Source: RGIG5579 sp045531235 (GTDB lineage: Bacteria > Bacillota > Clostridia > Oscillospirales > SIG627). From it: DNA of 53,009 nt. The stretch is from the NCBI GenBank assembly GCA_045531235.1, contig JAZSDQ010000062.1, positions 1 to 53,009 of the forward strand. Reading direction: 5' to 3'. This document shows, in pieces, positions 32,596-41,510 of the stretch. The stretch's first letter is position 1. Every line of letters starts with the position of its first letter. A program made the position numbers and the translations under genes. Under the pieces are notes generated by a model. It had not been told where the DNA came from. It saw only the letters and a list, made by a program, of their open reading frames with translations, and made no database searches.

Positions 32596-33987
32596 ATGGA
32601 TGCAATACTAAATTTTTTCACCGGTACTTTAAATACCATAGCTTGGATGTACATTCTTCTTCCTTGCGTTGCTATTGGCGGTATTTTCTTCACCATAAGA
32701 AACCGAGGAATCCAGTTTTCAAAGCTTGGATATGCATTAAAAAATACTGTTGGCAAAGCATTTCAGAAAGACAACACTGAAAAAGGATCAGTTACTCCTT
32801 TCCAGGCGCTCACAACAGCTTTGGCCGCAACCGTTGGCACCGGTAACATTATTGGTACATGTCAAGCGATTGCCATGGGTGGCTACGGTTCACTCTTTTG
32901 GCTATGGGTTGCAGCACTCCTTGGAATGATCATTAAGTATTCCGAGGTCGTACTTTCCGTTCATTTTCGTGAACACAACAGCAAAGGCGACTGGGTCGGT
33001 GGACCTATGCACTATATCGTAAACGGAATGGGAAAGAATTGGAAATGGCTCGCTGTTCTTTTCGCTTGCTTTGCTATCCTTGCTTCATTCGGTATTGGTA
33101 ATCTTTCTCAGGCAAACAGTATTTCCGAATCCATAAACAACGCTTTCACAGCGTTTATCCCCTCTCTCTCTGAGAGTCACGATACTATCAGTTTAATCAT
33201 TGGCATTATAATGGCTATTCTAACCGCAATTGCTCTTCTTGGCGGTATCAAACGCATCGGTAAAGTTACCGAATACCTTGTACCCTTTATGAGCTTTTTC
33301 TACATAGTTTTTTCTTTGATCGTTATCATAGCAAACATTGGTAATATCGGTGATGCTTTTTCCAAAATCTTTGTCGGAGCTTTCACCCCCAAAGCAGTGC
33401 TCGGTGCTGCAAGCGGTATCGCTTTGAAGGAAGCTCTTGTTTGGGGTCTTCGCCGCAGTGCCTTCTCAAACGAGGCCGGTCTTGGTTCTGCCGCCATCGC
33501 TCATGCCGCTGCAGATACAAAAGGACCGGTTCAGCAAGGTCTTTACGGTATTTTTGAAGTTTTTGCCGATACGCTTGTAATCTGCACTCTTACAGGTCTT
33601 ACCGTAATTATCAGCGGTGTTGACGTAGCATTCGGCGTAAAACCAAGTTCAGAACTAATTACAGCTGCATTTGCAACGGTATTGGGAGAAAAATTTGCTT
33701 CTGTATTCGTTGCAATTGCTTTGATGTTCTTCGCATATTCAACCATTCTTGGATGGTCACTGTACGGAACAAGATGTATTGAATACCTTTTTGGAATGAA
33801 AGCAACAAAAGTTTACCAAATTATTTTTACTGTTATGATCATTGTAGGCGCAACTACCTCTCTGGATGTTGCTTGGGATATTGCAGATACCTTCAACGGA
33901 CTGATGGCAATTCCTAACTTTATCGCTCTCTTTGCCCTCTCCGGTGTTGTTGCAAAACTGACAAAAGATTACTTCAAGAAAAAATAA
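32596..33987 (+). CDS. AGCS family sodium:alanine/glycine symporter
   Basis: A 463-residue amino acid:cation symporter of the AgcS/AlsT family. Family motifs include FQALTTALAATVGTGNIIGT, GPMHYIVNGMGKNWKWLA and WGLRRSAFSNEAGLGSAAIAHA. About ten TM segments are visible. The ATG at 32596 has only a weak AGAAG site; a GTG at 32584 is in frame but less likely. The CapA-like gene starts 17 nt after its stop, so the pair is probably co-transcribed. Confidence 0.94.
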   Translation: MDAILNFFTGTLNTIAWMYILLPCVAIGGIFFTIRNRGIQFSKLGYALKNTVGKAFQKDNTEKGSVTPFQALTTALAATVGTGNIIGTCQAIAMGGYGSLFWLWVAALLGMIIKYSEVVLSVHFREHNSKGDWVGGPMHYIVNGMGKNWKWLAVLFACFAILASFGIGNLSQANSISESINNAFTAFIPSLSESHDTISLIIGIIMAILTAIALLGGIKRIGKVTEYLVPFMSFFYIVFSLIVIIANIGNIGDAFSKIFVGAFTPKAVLGAASGIALKEALVWGLRRSAFSNEAGLGSAAIAHAAADTKGPVQQGLYGIFEVFADTLVICTLTGLTVIISGVDVAFGVKPSSELITAAFATVLGEKFASVFVAIALMFFAYSTILGWSLYGTRCIEYLFGMKATKVYQIIFTVMIIVGATTSLDVAWDIADTFNGLMAIPNFIALFALSGVVAKLTKDYFKKK

Positions 33988-34004
33988 ACGAATTGGGAGA
34001 GATT

Positions 34005-35297
34005 ATGAAATTTATTGCAACAGGCGATACAATCGTAACATGTCCTTACACAAGGGACTATGAAGGCTATGATGAGCTTGTGAAATTCATTCGCACCGCC
34101 GATGTACGAATGAATAATATGGAAAACCCCTTGGTTGACGGTCCCTGCGAAACCAGTGCGTTTTCCGGTATTCCATGGATGGCGGCACCAACCTCCCTAT
34201 TAGATGAAATGGCTGATTTCGGATTCAACTGCTATGGTTTTGCAAACAACCATAACCTTGACTATTTTTATACAGGTCTAAAAAGCACCCTGAAGGCGTT
34301 CAAAAAGAGAGGACTGCCTGTAGCAGGTGCCGGAGACAATCTGGAAGAAGCGACACGCCACTGTAAAGTAGAAACCGAGAGAGGTTCCCTTGCCCTTGTC
34401 GCAGTCACCGCAACTTGTGATCCTTCTGCCAGAGCAGGAGAAGCAAACGGCAGCATCTTGGCACGCCCCGGCGTCAGTATGCTCCGCCACTCGGAGAAAT
34501 ATTTTGTAACAGAAAAGCAAATGGAAATCCTTGGCGAAATCGCAGAGTACACCAAGGTTAACGGAAGGGCAAACAATGCACGAAGTCTCGGTTCCCTTGC
34601 AACTACTGACGGTGTCTTCCCTTTTGGTCCTCTTGAATTTGCTTTGGGAGATGGTGGCAAGATCACGATTCCGAACTCTTATGATATGGAACGTCTGGAA
34701 AAGGCTGTGAAAGCTGCAAAAAATGATGCAGATCGCGTGGTTGTATATGTGCATACGCACGAGATCAAGGGAGATCAGGAAATGGAACCTGACTACTTTA
34801 TCGAGACGTTTGCAAGGGCTTGCATTGATTGGGGCGCAGACGCTGTTGTTTGCAGCGGCACACACCAAATCAAGGCAGTAGAAATATATAACAAGAAACC
34901 TATTTATTACTCCATTGCCAACTTTTTCTTCAGACCTTACGATATGGATTATTACCCCGCTGAGTGGTATGAAAAATACGGAATTGATAAGAATTTGAGC
35001 GTAGCAGATGCTGAGCGTTTTCGTTCTAAGAACGGAACGATCGGACTATTTACCCAAGCATACTGTTTTCGTTGCATAGCCCCGGTGATAGAATGGGATG
35101 AATACGGCAACGTTACAAAAATAGCCGCACTTCCTTTAAGTCTCGGATTTCATGACAGTATGAAATCCAAAGGTTTTCCCAGAATTGCCAAGGGCGAAGA
35201 CATAGATGCTCTCTATCAACAATTACAAAACACATGCGAACCTTACGGCACAAAAGTTACATTAAAAGATGGTTTATTTGAGTTCTCAGAAAAATAA
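34005..35297 (+). CDS. CapA/PgsA-type metallophosphoesterase-fold protein
   Basis: A 430-residue CapA-family protein (poly-gamma-glutamate capsule class, metallophosphoesterase fold). Motifs seen are FIATGDTIV at the start, NNMENPLVDG, FANNHNLDYFYTG, VYVHTHEIKGD and VVCSGTHQIKAVEIYNKKPI, which carry the usual metal and active-site residues. Unlike the capsule enzyme CapA, it has no signal peptide or TM anchor, so a cytosolic hydrolase role is likelier. The start has GGGAGAG 5 nt upstream. It follows the AGCS symporter by 17 nt, which hints that it may act on an imported amino-acid compound; this is inference. Confidence 0.87.
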   Translation: MKFIATGDTIVTCPYTRDYEGYDELVKFIRTADVRMNNMENPLVDGPCETSAFSGIPWMAAPTSLLDEMADFGFNCYGFANNHNLDYFYTGLKSTLKAFKKRGLPVAGAGDNLEEATRHCKVETERGSLALVAVTATCDPSARAGEANGSILARPGVSMLRHSEKYFVTEKQMEILGEIAEYTKVNGRANNARSLGSLATTDGVFPFGPLEFALGDGGKITIPNSYDMERLEKAVKAAKNDADRVVVYVHTHEIKGDQEMEPDYFIETFARACIDWGADAVVCSGTHQIKAVEIYNKKPIYYSIANFFFRPYDMDYYPAEWYEKYGIDKNLSVADAERFRSKNGTIGLFTQAYCFRCIAPVIEWDEYGNVTKIAALPLSLGFHDSMKSKGFPRIAKGEDIDALYQQLQNTCEPYGTKVTLKDGLFEFSEK

Positions 35298-35312
35298 TTA
35301 TATAGAAGAAGA

Positions 35313-35331
35313 CGATGAGCACAGCTCATCG
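35313..35331. terminator. Weak hairpin between the convergent capA-like and GH2 genes
   Basis: Perfect 8-bp stem CGATGAGC / GCTCATCG with loop ACA, but only short T-runs on either side. It sits between convergent genes and may slow transcription from both directions. Confidence 0.5.
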
Positions 35332-35346
35332 GCTTTCTAAATTAAA

Positions 35347-37077
35347 TCAATAATCTTTTTTATCCGTACATTTCCCAAATGCTTCTTTTAGATCAAAAGC
35401 AATGTTTTTCATGGTCCCTTCATCACATTTTATAACCTGTCTGTCATAACTTACAACTCCATTGGTTTCGTCCTCTACATCGCTAAGCTGAGTTAGAATC
35501 GTTGCACAAAGACCTTCTGTTTGAATCATGGGAATAACTTCACTTCGATAGAGTTCCGCTATGCTTTTTGTGAAGGCTTCAGGATCAGAACAGCTCTTAT
35601 ATCCGTACTGATTTTTTTCGTTAAAAAGATGACCGGGAATATTACAGGAATAGCCCCCGAATTCGGAAAGAACAAGCGGTCTTTTTTTGTCGTTCTTCAA
35701 ATTTAATTTTCTAAAATAGATATGCTCACTCAAAACATCGCTGTGTTTTCCTTGAAACCAACCGGAAGTTGCATCCCAGATTCTTGTAGGATCCTTCTTC
35801 TTCATATTGCAGTAAATTCGATCCGAATCGTACTGTCCCCATCCTTCATTAAAAATGGTATAGTATACGACCGAAGGATGATTATGAAGCAACTCTACGG
35901 TTTTATAGCAATTAGATTCAAACTGCTTACGTCTTTTTTCAGATGCACGATGACTGATTCCGCGACGAAGTCCTACAGTGGGTAGCGCGGTGTCCAAAAA
36001 GAAATTATATTTTCCGCTATTCACCATATCCTGAAAAACGATCATTCCGATTTTATCACAGTAATAATAGAACAGTTCAGGCTCAACCTTAATATGTTTT
36101 CTCAATGTGTTAAAGCCTAGTTTTTTCATATTTTCAATATCCCAAAGATAGCCTTCAGGTGTTGCAGGAAGATAAATGCCATCAGGAAAATAGCCTTGAT
36201 CAAGAAGACCGTGAAAGAAATAGGGGTTCCCATTTAGGGTTAGAAAAAACTTCTCACCGATTCTTTCACAAGAAATGCTGCGAAGGGCAAAGTATGATTG
36301 AACACGATCCTCGCCGCATTCCAATATAAACTCATAAAGGTACGGATCTTCCGGGGACCATAGATGAAGGTTGGCAGGAGAAAAAGTAATGGAATCCGTG
36401 TTGAAAGTATACGTTTCAATGCCATTTTCAGTTTTAACTACCAACTTTTTATCTGCAATCGGAGAAGTAACGGATATCGTTACCTCTTTGGTATCTGCAG
36501 AAATCTTGATATCTTCAATATAGTTTTTCGGAACACTTTCGAGCCACACCGATTGCCAAACGCCGCTAATGGGTGTGTACCACATACCGCCACGATCTTT
36601 TCTTTGCTTGCCGTAAGGGAGCTCGGTATCAAGGGCATCCAACACCTCAACACGGATATGATTTTCTTCAGATACAAGGATTTGATCTGTAACATCAAAG
36701 GAAAAAGGAAGATATCCGCCGATGTGTTCCCCAAGAAAATCCCCATTAAGATACACCCGTGCTATTTGATCTACGGCTCCAAAATGCAAAAGCACTCTAC
36801 CGCAAAAAAAATCCTTTGGGAGAGTAAAAATTCTGTCATACAAATATACTTCATTTTCTCCTGGTTCCCTCTCTATCCCGGAAAGTCGGGATTCGGGAGG
36901 ATATGGAACTTGTATTTCACCTAAATACGTTTCGTTTTCATCAACGCCAACAGAAAGTGACCACGGACCACAAAGCGAATAAAAGCTGTCGCGAACCATT
37001 TGCGGTCTGGGATAAGTATTCCAACCATCACCGGATAATGATTCAAAAGGAGTATATAATGTGTTAAATTTCGACAT
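35347..37077 (-). CDS. Glycoside hydrolase family 2 protein
   Basis: A 576-residue cytosolic glycosidase with no signal peptide. It has the GH2 layout: jelly-roll sugar-binding domain (about 30-190, with DRGGMWYTPISGVWQSVWLE), an immunoglobulin-like domain (about 190-275) and a TIM barrel. The acid/base Glu is in FNEGWGQYD and the nucleophile Glu in LSEFGGY. Beta-galactosidase, beta-glucuronidase or beta-mannosidase activity are all possible; the short length fits a compact glucuronidase or galactosidase. A GGAGG site precedes ATG. It is convergent with the capA-like gene. Confidence 0.9.
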   Translation of the reverse strand: MSKFNTLYTPFESLSGDGWNTYPRPQMVRDSFYSLCGPWSLSVGVDENETYLGEIQVPYPPESRLSGIEREPGENEVYLYDRIFTLPKDFFCGRVLLHFGAVDQIARVYLNGDFLGEHIGGYLPFSFDVTDQILVSEENHIRVEVLDALDTELPYGKQRKDRGGMWYTPISGVWQSVWLESVPKNYIEDIKISADTKEVTISVTSPIADKKLVVKTENGIETYTFNTDSITFSPANLHLWSPEDPYLYEFILECGEDRVQSYFALRSISCERIGEKFFLTLNGNPYFFHGLLDQGYFPDGIYLPATPEGYLWDIENMKKLGFNTLRKHIKVEPELFYYYCDKIGMIVFQDMVNSGKYNFFLDTALPTVGLRRGISHRASEKRRKQFESNCYKTVELLHNHPSVVYYTIFNEGWGQYDSDRIYCNMKKKDPTRIWDATSGWFQGKHSDVLSEHIYFRKLNLKNDKKRPLVLSEFGGYSCNIPGHLFNEKNQYGYKSCSDPEAFTKSIAELYRSEVIPMIQTEGLCATILTQLSDVEDETNGVVSYDRQVIKCDEGTMKNIAFDLKEAFGKCTDKKDY

Positions 37078-37104
37078 AGCGCACCCTCCAATTTTCTTAG
37101 CAAT

Positions 37105-37133
37105 ATTATATCAGATTCTTTCTTATTTTTCAC
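37105..37133 (-). promoter_or_regulatory. Promoter of the GH2 gene
   Basis: On the minus strand, GTGAAA (37133-37128), a 17-nt spacer and a perfect TATAAT (37110-37105). The weak -35 suggests an activator or modest expression. Confidence 0.6.
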
Positions 37134-37159
37134 TATGTTATAAAAATAATATATCAGTC

Positions 37160-37188
37160 TTGAAATATCGAATAAAATAGGATACAAT
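37160..37188 (+). promoter_or_regulatory. Promoter of the membrane protein/MATE pair
   Basis: TTGAAA (37160-37165), a 17-nt spacer and TACAAT (37183-37188). AAGGAG lies about 7 nt before the start at 37215. It is divergent from the GH2 promoter. Confidence 0.7.
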
Positions 37189-37214
37189 TAGAGAACCATA
37201 TTAAGGAGAATACT

Positions 37215-37634
37215 ATGTCAAGTAAAATTAAATGGATCCTCCTCATTGCTATAGTCATTTTAGGCATAACGGCTGTTCCTACGCTTTGGATGTTTCTTGC
37301 TACTGAGCCAACCGCAGCAATGGGGATCATTTTTCTATCAATTCTTTGTTTCAATCCAATTTTCTCGCTGATCATCGGTGCTATTGCAGGAAGCGATATA
37401 AAGGCGTTCTGGTACGCACCGTTTATTACAGTTATTGTGTTTCTCCCCTATTCTTGCTGGCTTCTGCGAGAATTCGTTCCGGAAATGCTGATATACAGTA
37501 GTTTTTATCTTGCTGCGGCATTCGCAGCAATGGGATTTTCACATACATTGTTCAAGCGAATGAAAACAAAGAATGAAGAAAGAGCTATTATGGCTCGAAA
37601 ATGCAAAAGAAATAAAAATAGTTATGAAGAATAA
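37215..37634 (+). CDS. Small polytopic membrane protein of unknown function
   Basis: A 139-residue protein with four clear hydrophobic segments (about 7-28, 36-58, 65-85 and 93-112) and a basic cytosolic tail (KRMKTKNEERAIMARKCKRNK). I do not recognise the family. A strong promoter and AAGGAG site support it as a real gene. Its last 11 nt overlap the start of the MATE gene, whose own ribosome site is poor, so it may serve to couple translation of the exporter. Confidence 0.75.
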   Translation: MSSKIKWILLIAIVILGITAVPTLWMFLATEPTAAMGIIFLSILCFNPIFSLIIGAIAGSDIKAFWYAPFITVIVFLPYSCWLLREFVPEMLIYSSFYLAAAFAAMGFSHTLFKRMKTKNEERAIMARKCKRNKNSYEE

Positions 37635-38958
37635 TATTCGTCTCTCTGATCACTTTACATATAAAAGATTACTGCGATTCACCGTGCCGTCTATTATTAT
37701 GATGGTATTCACTTCAATCTATGGCGTAGTTGACGGCTTTTTTATCTCAAATTTCGCAGGAAAAACTGCTTTTGCAGCAGTGAATTTTATTATTCCATTC
37801 GTATTTGTTCTTGGAACCGTAGGCTTTATGTTTGGAACTGGTGGCAGTGCTGTAGTAGCAAAAACATTGGGACAAGGAGATAAGAAAAAGGCAAACGAAC
37901 TTTTTTCCCTCTTTATATATGTCGCATTTGTCATCGGTGTGCTCATCTCAATGCTTGGTTATATCCTTTTACGGCCTGTTGCTTCTTTGCTCGGTGCTGA
38001 AGGGGAAATGCTTGAGGAATGCGTTCGCTACGGCAAAATAATCATTGTGGGAAATCCCGCCTTCGTTCTGCAAATGCTCTTTCAAAGCTTTTTTATTGCC
38101 GCAGAAAAACCAAAACTTGGGCTTTTTTCAACAATTTTGGCAGGTTGCACCAACATGGTGCTTGATGCATTGCTTGTTGGCGCTTTTTCACTAGGTGTCA
38201 AGGGCGCAGCTTTGGCTACAATTATCAGTCAGATCGTAGGTGCACTTTTCCCCCTTATATACTTTACTCTTCCCAATTCAAGTCTTTTTCGACTAGGCAA
38301 AACACACTGGGACGGCCGTGCAATATGGAAGACCTGCACAAACGGTTCCTCCGAACTGATGAGTAACATTTCCATGAATCTGGTTTCCATGCTTTATAAT
38401 ATCCAGCTTCTTCGATTTGCAGGAGAAAACGGAGTTTCCGCATACGGCGTTTTAATGTATGTCGGTTTCATTTTCGCCGCTATTTTCATCGGTTTTTCTA
38501 TTGGTTCGGCACCGATCATTAGTTTTCACTTTGGGGCAGAAAATCACAATGAAATGAAAAACTTTTTGAAAAAAAGTTGTGTTTTGATTGCTTGGACCTC
38601 GGTAGGAATGTTAATCATTTCACAGCTTATGGCAGTTCCGCTATCTTCCATATTTGTTGGTTTTGATAAAGAGCTCCTGGCAATGACAGTCAGAGCCTTT
38701 CGCTTTAACGCTTTCTCATTTCTCTTCTTGGGTTTTGCAATTTTCTCCTCCGGATTTTTCACTGCTTTAAATGACGGAATTACATCTGCCATCATTTCCT
38801 TTCTACGAACACTCTTTTTCCAGATCGGATCCGTTCTGCTGCTGCCTTACATTTTTGGTGTGGATGGCATCTGGTCTTCGCTTATCGTTTCTGAAGTGAT
38901 GTCTGTTGTTCTTGCCGTGATCTTCCTAATCAAGAAAAGAGATACTTATCACTATTAA
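37624..38958 (+). CDS. MATE family efflux transporter
   Basis: A 444-residue cation-coupled multidrug or metabolite exporter with 12 predicted TM helices. Family features include SIYGVVDGFFISNFAGKTAFAAV in the first helices, FGTGGSAVVAKTLGQGDKKKAN and GVKGAALATIISQ, repeated in the second half as FSIGSAPIISFHFGAEN. This is closest to the MepA-type branch, in my reading. ATG at 37624 overlaps the preceding gene; a longer frame from 37573 is less likely. It is followed by a strong terminator. Confidence 0.93.
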   Translation: MKNNIRLSDHFTYKRLLRFTVPSIIMMVFTSIYGVVDGFFISNFAGKTAFAAVNFIIPFVFVLGTVGFMFGTGGSAVVAKTLGQGDKKKANELFSLFIYVAFVIGVLISMLGYILLRPVASLLGAEGEMLEECVRYGKIIIVGNPAFVLQMLFQSFFIAAEKPKLGLFSTILAGCTNMVLDALLVGAFSLGVKGAALATIISQIVGALFPLIYFTLPNSSLFRLGKTHWDGRAIWKTCTNGSSELMSNISMNLVSMLYNIQLLRFAGENGVSAYGVLMYVGFIFAAIFIGFSIGSAPIISFHFGAENHNEMKNFLKKSCVLIAWTSVGMLIISQLMAVPLSSIFVGFDKELLAMTVRAFRFNAFSFLFLGFAIFSSGFFTALNDGITSAIISFLRTLFFQIGSVLLLPYIFGVDGIWSSLIVSEVMSVVLAVIFLIKKRDTYHY

Positions 38959-38963
38959 TTATA

Positions 38964-38992
38964 AAAAAAGCCTTGCTTCGCAAGGCTTTTTT
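38964..38992. terminator. Bidirectional terminator between MATE and the amidohydrolase
   Basis: GCCTTGC / GCAAGGC stem with a TTC loop, flanked by A7 and T6 tracts, between convergent genes. Confidence 0.9.
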
Positions 38993-38993
38993 C

Positions 38994-40577
38994 TTATTTT
39001 TTATAAACACTTTTTCCTTCTTTTATTGTTTCAAGAACGACAATTTCTTGTATAATTTCTTTGGGAACCTTGGCAGGATCATCGCCTAAAATCACAAAAT
39101 CAGCCAATGCACCTTTTTTAATCACACCTTTATTATTCTCTTCATAATAGCCATAGGCAGCGCCGAATGTTGCAGCGTACACTGCTTCAACAGCACTAAT
39201 TTTTTCTCCTTCGCTCAAGGAAGCTCCGTTCATTGTTTTCCGATTAACGGCACAATGAATGCTGTGAAGCATATCCGGTTTTGTTACAGGGCTGTCCTGA
39301 TGAAAACTGAACGGAACACCAAGCTTCAGTGCCGTACCTGCAGGACTGATAAAATTGGCTCTTACACCTAGATTCTTAATGTGAGTATCGCCCCAATAAT
39401 GGCAGTGACCAATAAAGAAAGAGGCCATCATACCGCATTTTTTCATTCTTTCCAACTGATCTCTTCTGACCGTCTGCGCATGAATCATAATAGGGCGAAG
39501 TTCTTTTCCCTTGCCTTTTTGCGATACTGCCTTTTCCCATTGACTGAGAAATTGTTCACTGGCGGCATCGCCGTTGCAATGAGCAATCGGCTGGATTTTG
39601 TTTTCAATAGCAAATGAAAGAATATCAAAAACATCATCATCGGACATCGTAGGATAACCGCAATAGCTTTCCTCTCCCACATAAGGCTGGGAAAGCCATG
39701 CTGTCTTTGCTTGGGGAGAACCGTCCAGGAAAAACTTAATACCTGCAATTCTTAAGCGACCGATTTTTCTTTGGTAACCATTCTCAACAAGCTTCTTAGC
39801 GGTGGCAAATGACAAGTACAGCTCAACATCAAGCTTTAAAAGGTCGTTTTCTGCAAGCTCTTTATATACCAGATATTTTTCCATAGTGGTTGATGAGCCA
39901 TCTTGCACAGTTGTATAACCGAATGTCGCGTAGTAATCAATCGCAGCTAGAATATCTTCTTTAAACTCCTCAGGGGAAAATACGGATAAGAGCGGTTGAA
40001 TAGCAACTTTGGCTTTTTCTTCAAAATAGCCACTCAAAATTCCCTTTTCATCTCTTCCGCAAAAGCCGCCATCCGGGCAAACGAAGTCATCGGAAACACC
40101 AGCTCGGTTTAATGCTTCTGTATTACAAGCAAGCATGTGTCCGGAAATATGGTAACATAGCACAGGGTTATTAATATTCAGCTGATCGATCAAAAAACGG
40201 TCGGGATGCTTCTTCTCCTTTAAAAGGTTATTATCGTATCCGCGGCAAATAATCAATTCGCCGTGAACAAGATCTCTTTCCAAACGAAATTTTCTAATAC
40301 GGGTTAAAATTTCCTCGAAAGATTCGGAACCTGTCAGATCACACTTTCTAAAGGCGGCACCGACGCCACTGAGGTGGCTGTGACCATCAACAAATCCGGG
40401 AAGAAGCACCTTTCCGCCAAGATCGAAACTTAAAACATTGGGAAATCTCTTTAAAAGATCTTTTGCTTTTCCAATTTCAAGAATTCTACCGTTTTCCGTT
40501 AGAACAGCATCTGTTTTAGGATTATTTTTATCACAAGTTATTATCCTTCCGCCAAAATACAGCACTTGTTCTTTCAT
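38994..40577 (-). CDS. Amidohydrolase family protein (YtcJ-like)
   Basis: A 527-residue metal-dependent amidohydrolase of the YtcJ/NfdA branch. The N-terminal beta-sandwich (YFGGRIITCDKNNPKTDAVL) precedes the metal motif LPGFVDGHSHLSG, with further histidines in IAHCNGDAASE, MIHAQTVRRDQ and FHQDSPV. NfdA cleaves N-substituted formamides, but most homologues are uncharacterised. No signal peptide is visible. The ATG at 40577 is chosen over the one at 40583 because GGAGG then lies 7 nt upstream. Confidence 0.9.
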   Translation of the reverse strand: MKEQVLYFGGRIITCDKNNPKTDAVLTENGRILEIGKAKDLLKRFPNVLSFDLGGKVLLPGFVDGHSHLSGVGAAFRKCDLTGSESFEEILTRIRKFRLERDLVHGELIICRGYDNNLLKEKKHPDRFLIDQLNINNPVLCYHISGHMLACNTEALNRAGVSDDFVCPDGGFCGRDEKGILSGYFEEKAKVAIQPLLSVFSPEEFKEDILAAIDYYATFGYTTVQDGSSTTMEKYLVYKELAENDLLKLDVELYLSFATAKKLVENGYQRKIGRLRIAGIKFFLDGSPQAKTAWLSQPYVGEESYCGYPTMSDDDVFDILSFAIENKIQPIAHCNGDAASEQFLSQWEKAVSQKGKGKELRPIMIHAQTVRRDQLERMKKCGMMASFFIGHCHYWGDTHIKNLGVRANFISPAGTALKLGVPFSFHQDSPVTKPDMLHSIHCAVNRKTMNGASLSEGEKISAVEAVYAATFGAAYGYYEENNKGVIKKGALADFVILGDDPAKVPKEIIQEIVVLETIKEGKSVYKK

Positions 40578-40597
40578 TATCATCCCTCCCGATTGGA

Positions 40598-40626
40598 ATT
40601 ATATCAAAAACAGTTAGAATATTCAA
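40598..40626 (-). promoter_or_regulatory. Promoter of the amidohydrolase gene
   Basis: On the minus strand, TTGAAT (40626-40621), a 17-nt spacer and TATAAT (40603-40598). Confidence 0.75.
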
Positions 40627-40645
40627 TTATTTCTTACAATAATAC

Positions 40646-40674
40646 TTGAACTTTTCTTAAAAATAGTATATAAT
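40646..40674 (+). promoter_or_regulatory. Promoter of thrH
   Basis: TTGAAC (40646-40651), a 17-nt spacer and TATAAT (40669-40674), 37 nt before the start. It is back-to-back with the amidohydrolase promoter. Confidence 0.8.
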
Positions 40675-40711
40675 ACTTTGACAGAAAAACAGGTGTACGA
40701 GAGGTAAAGAC

Positions 40712-41317
40712 ATGGATATGAATGTTGTTTGTTTGGATTTAGAGGGCGTTCTCGTTCCCGAAATTTGGATTGCTTTTGCAGAAGCCACCGGGATTCCCGA
40801 ACTTAAAATAACGACAAGAGAAGAACCCGATTATGACAAACTGATGAAATACAGAATTGGAATTCTAAAAGAACACGGGCTTGGACTAAAAGAGATTCAG
40901 GATACCATTGCCACCATTGATCCAATGGAAGGCGCAAAGGAATTTTTGGATAAGCTGCGCAAGATTACTCAGGTCATCATCGTCAGCGATACCTTTACTC
41001 AATTCGCTTCTCCTCTGATGGCAAAACTCGGATTCCCTACCATTTTCTGCAATACACTCAATGTCGCTGATAACGGAGAGATCACGGGACATCAGATGCG
41101 CTGTGAAAAATCAAAATACACGACGGTCAAGGCCCTTCAATCCATGGGATTTCAGACCATCGCTGCCGGAGACAGCTATAACGATCTCGGCATGATTCTG
41201 GAAAGCAAAAAAGGTTTTCTTTTCCGCAGCACAGAAAAAATCAAGAAGGATTATCCCGATCTTCCCGCATTTGAAAGTTATGATGAACTTTACGATGCTA
41301 TCGAAAAGGCTCTGTAA
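40712..41317 (+). CDS. thrH: Bifunctional phosphoserine phosphatase/homoserine phosphotransferase ThrH
   Basis: HAD-family enzyme of 201 residues. Pseudomonas ThrH dephosphorylates phosphoserine and can transfer the phosphate to homoserine. The N-terminus LDLEGVLVPEIWIAFAE is highly characteristic, with nucleophile Asp in DLEG; motif II is VSDTF, and the C-terminal acidic motif is AAGDSYNDLGM. GAGAGG lies 7 nt before the chosen ATG; a second ATG two codons later is also possible. It has its own promoter and terminator. It could supply serine or threonine precursor where classical SerB or ThrB is absent, which cannot be judged here. Confidence 0.9.
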   Translation: MDMNVVCLDLEGVLVPEIWIAFAEATGIPELKITTREEPDYDKLMKYRIGILKEHGLGLKEIQDTIATIDPMEGAKEFLDKLRKITQVIIVSDTFTQFASPLMAKLGFPTIFCNTLNVADNGEITGHQMRCEKSKYTTVKALQSMGFQTIAAGDSYNDLGMILESKKGFLFRSTEKIKKDYPDLPAFESYDELYDAIEKAL

Positions 41318-41330
41318 AACTTTATGATTG

Positions 41331-41377
41331 AAAAAGCACTGCTTATGAGGTATGATTACTTTGTAAGCAGTGTTTTT
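41331..41377 (+). terminator. thrH terminator
   Basis: AAAAGCACTGCTTA pairs with TAAGCAGTGTTTTT (one G-U pair) across a 17-nt loop, then TTTTTG. It is 14 nt after the stop. Confidence 0.8.
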
Positions 41378-41478
41378 GTTAAGAAGAAATAAGTTCAAAC
41401 AATGGAAAGAAACACACTGCTTTCCATTATTTGCGGTACTATATGCTATATGTTATTCGTTCAAAGCATATTTTGAAC

Positions 41479-41510
41479 AAAAAAGGGTACGAAAATCGTA
41501 CCCTTTTTTT
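41479..41510. terminator. Bidirectional terminator at the 3' end of the DtxR-type gene
   Basis: GGGTACGA / TCGTACCC with an AAA loop and A6/T7 flanks. It overlaps the stop codon of the minus-strand repressor gene. 41378-41478 shows no gene. Confidence 0.88.
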
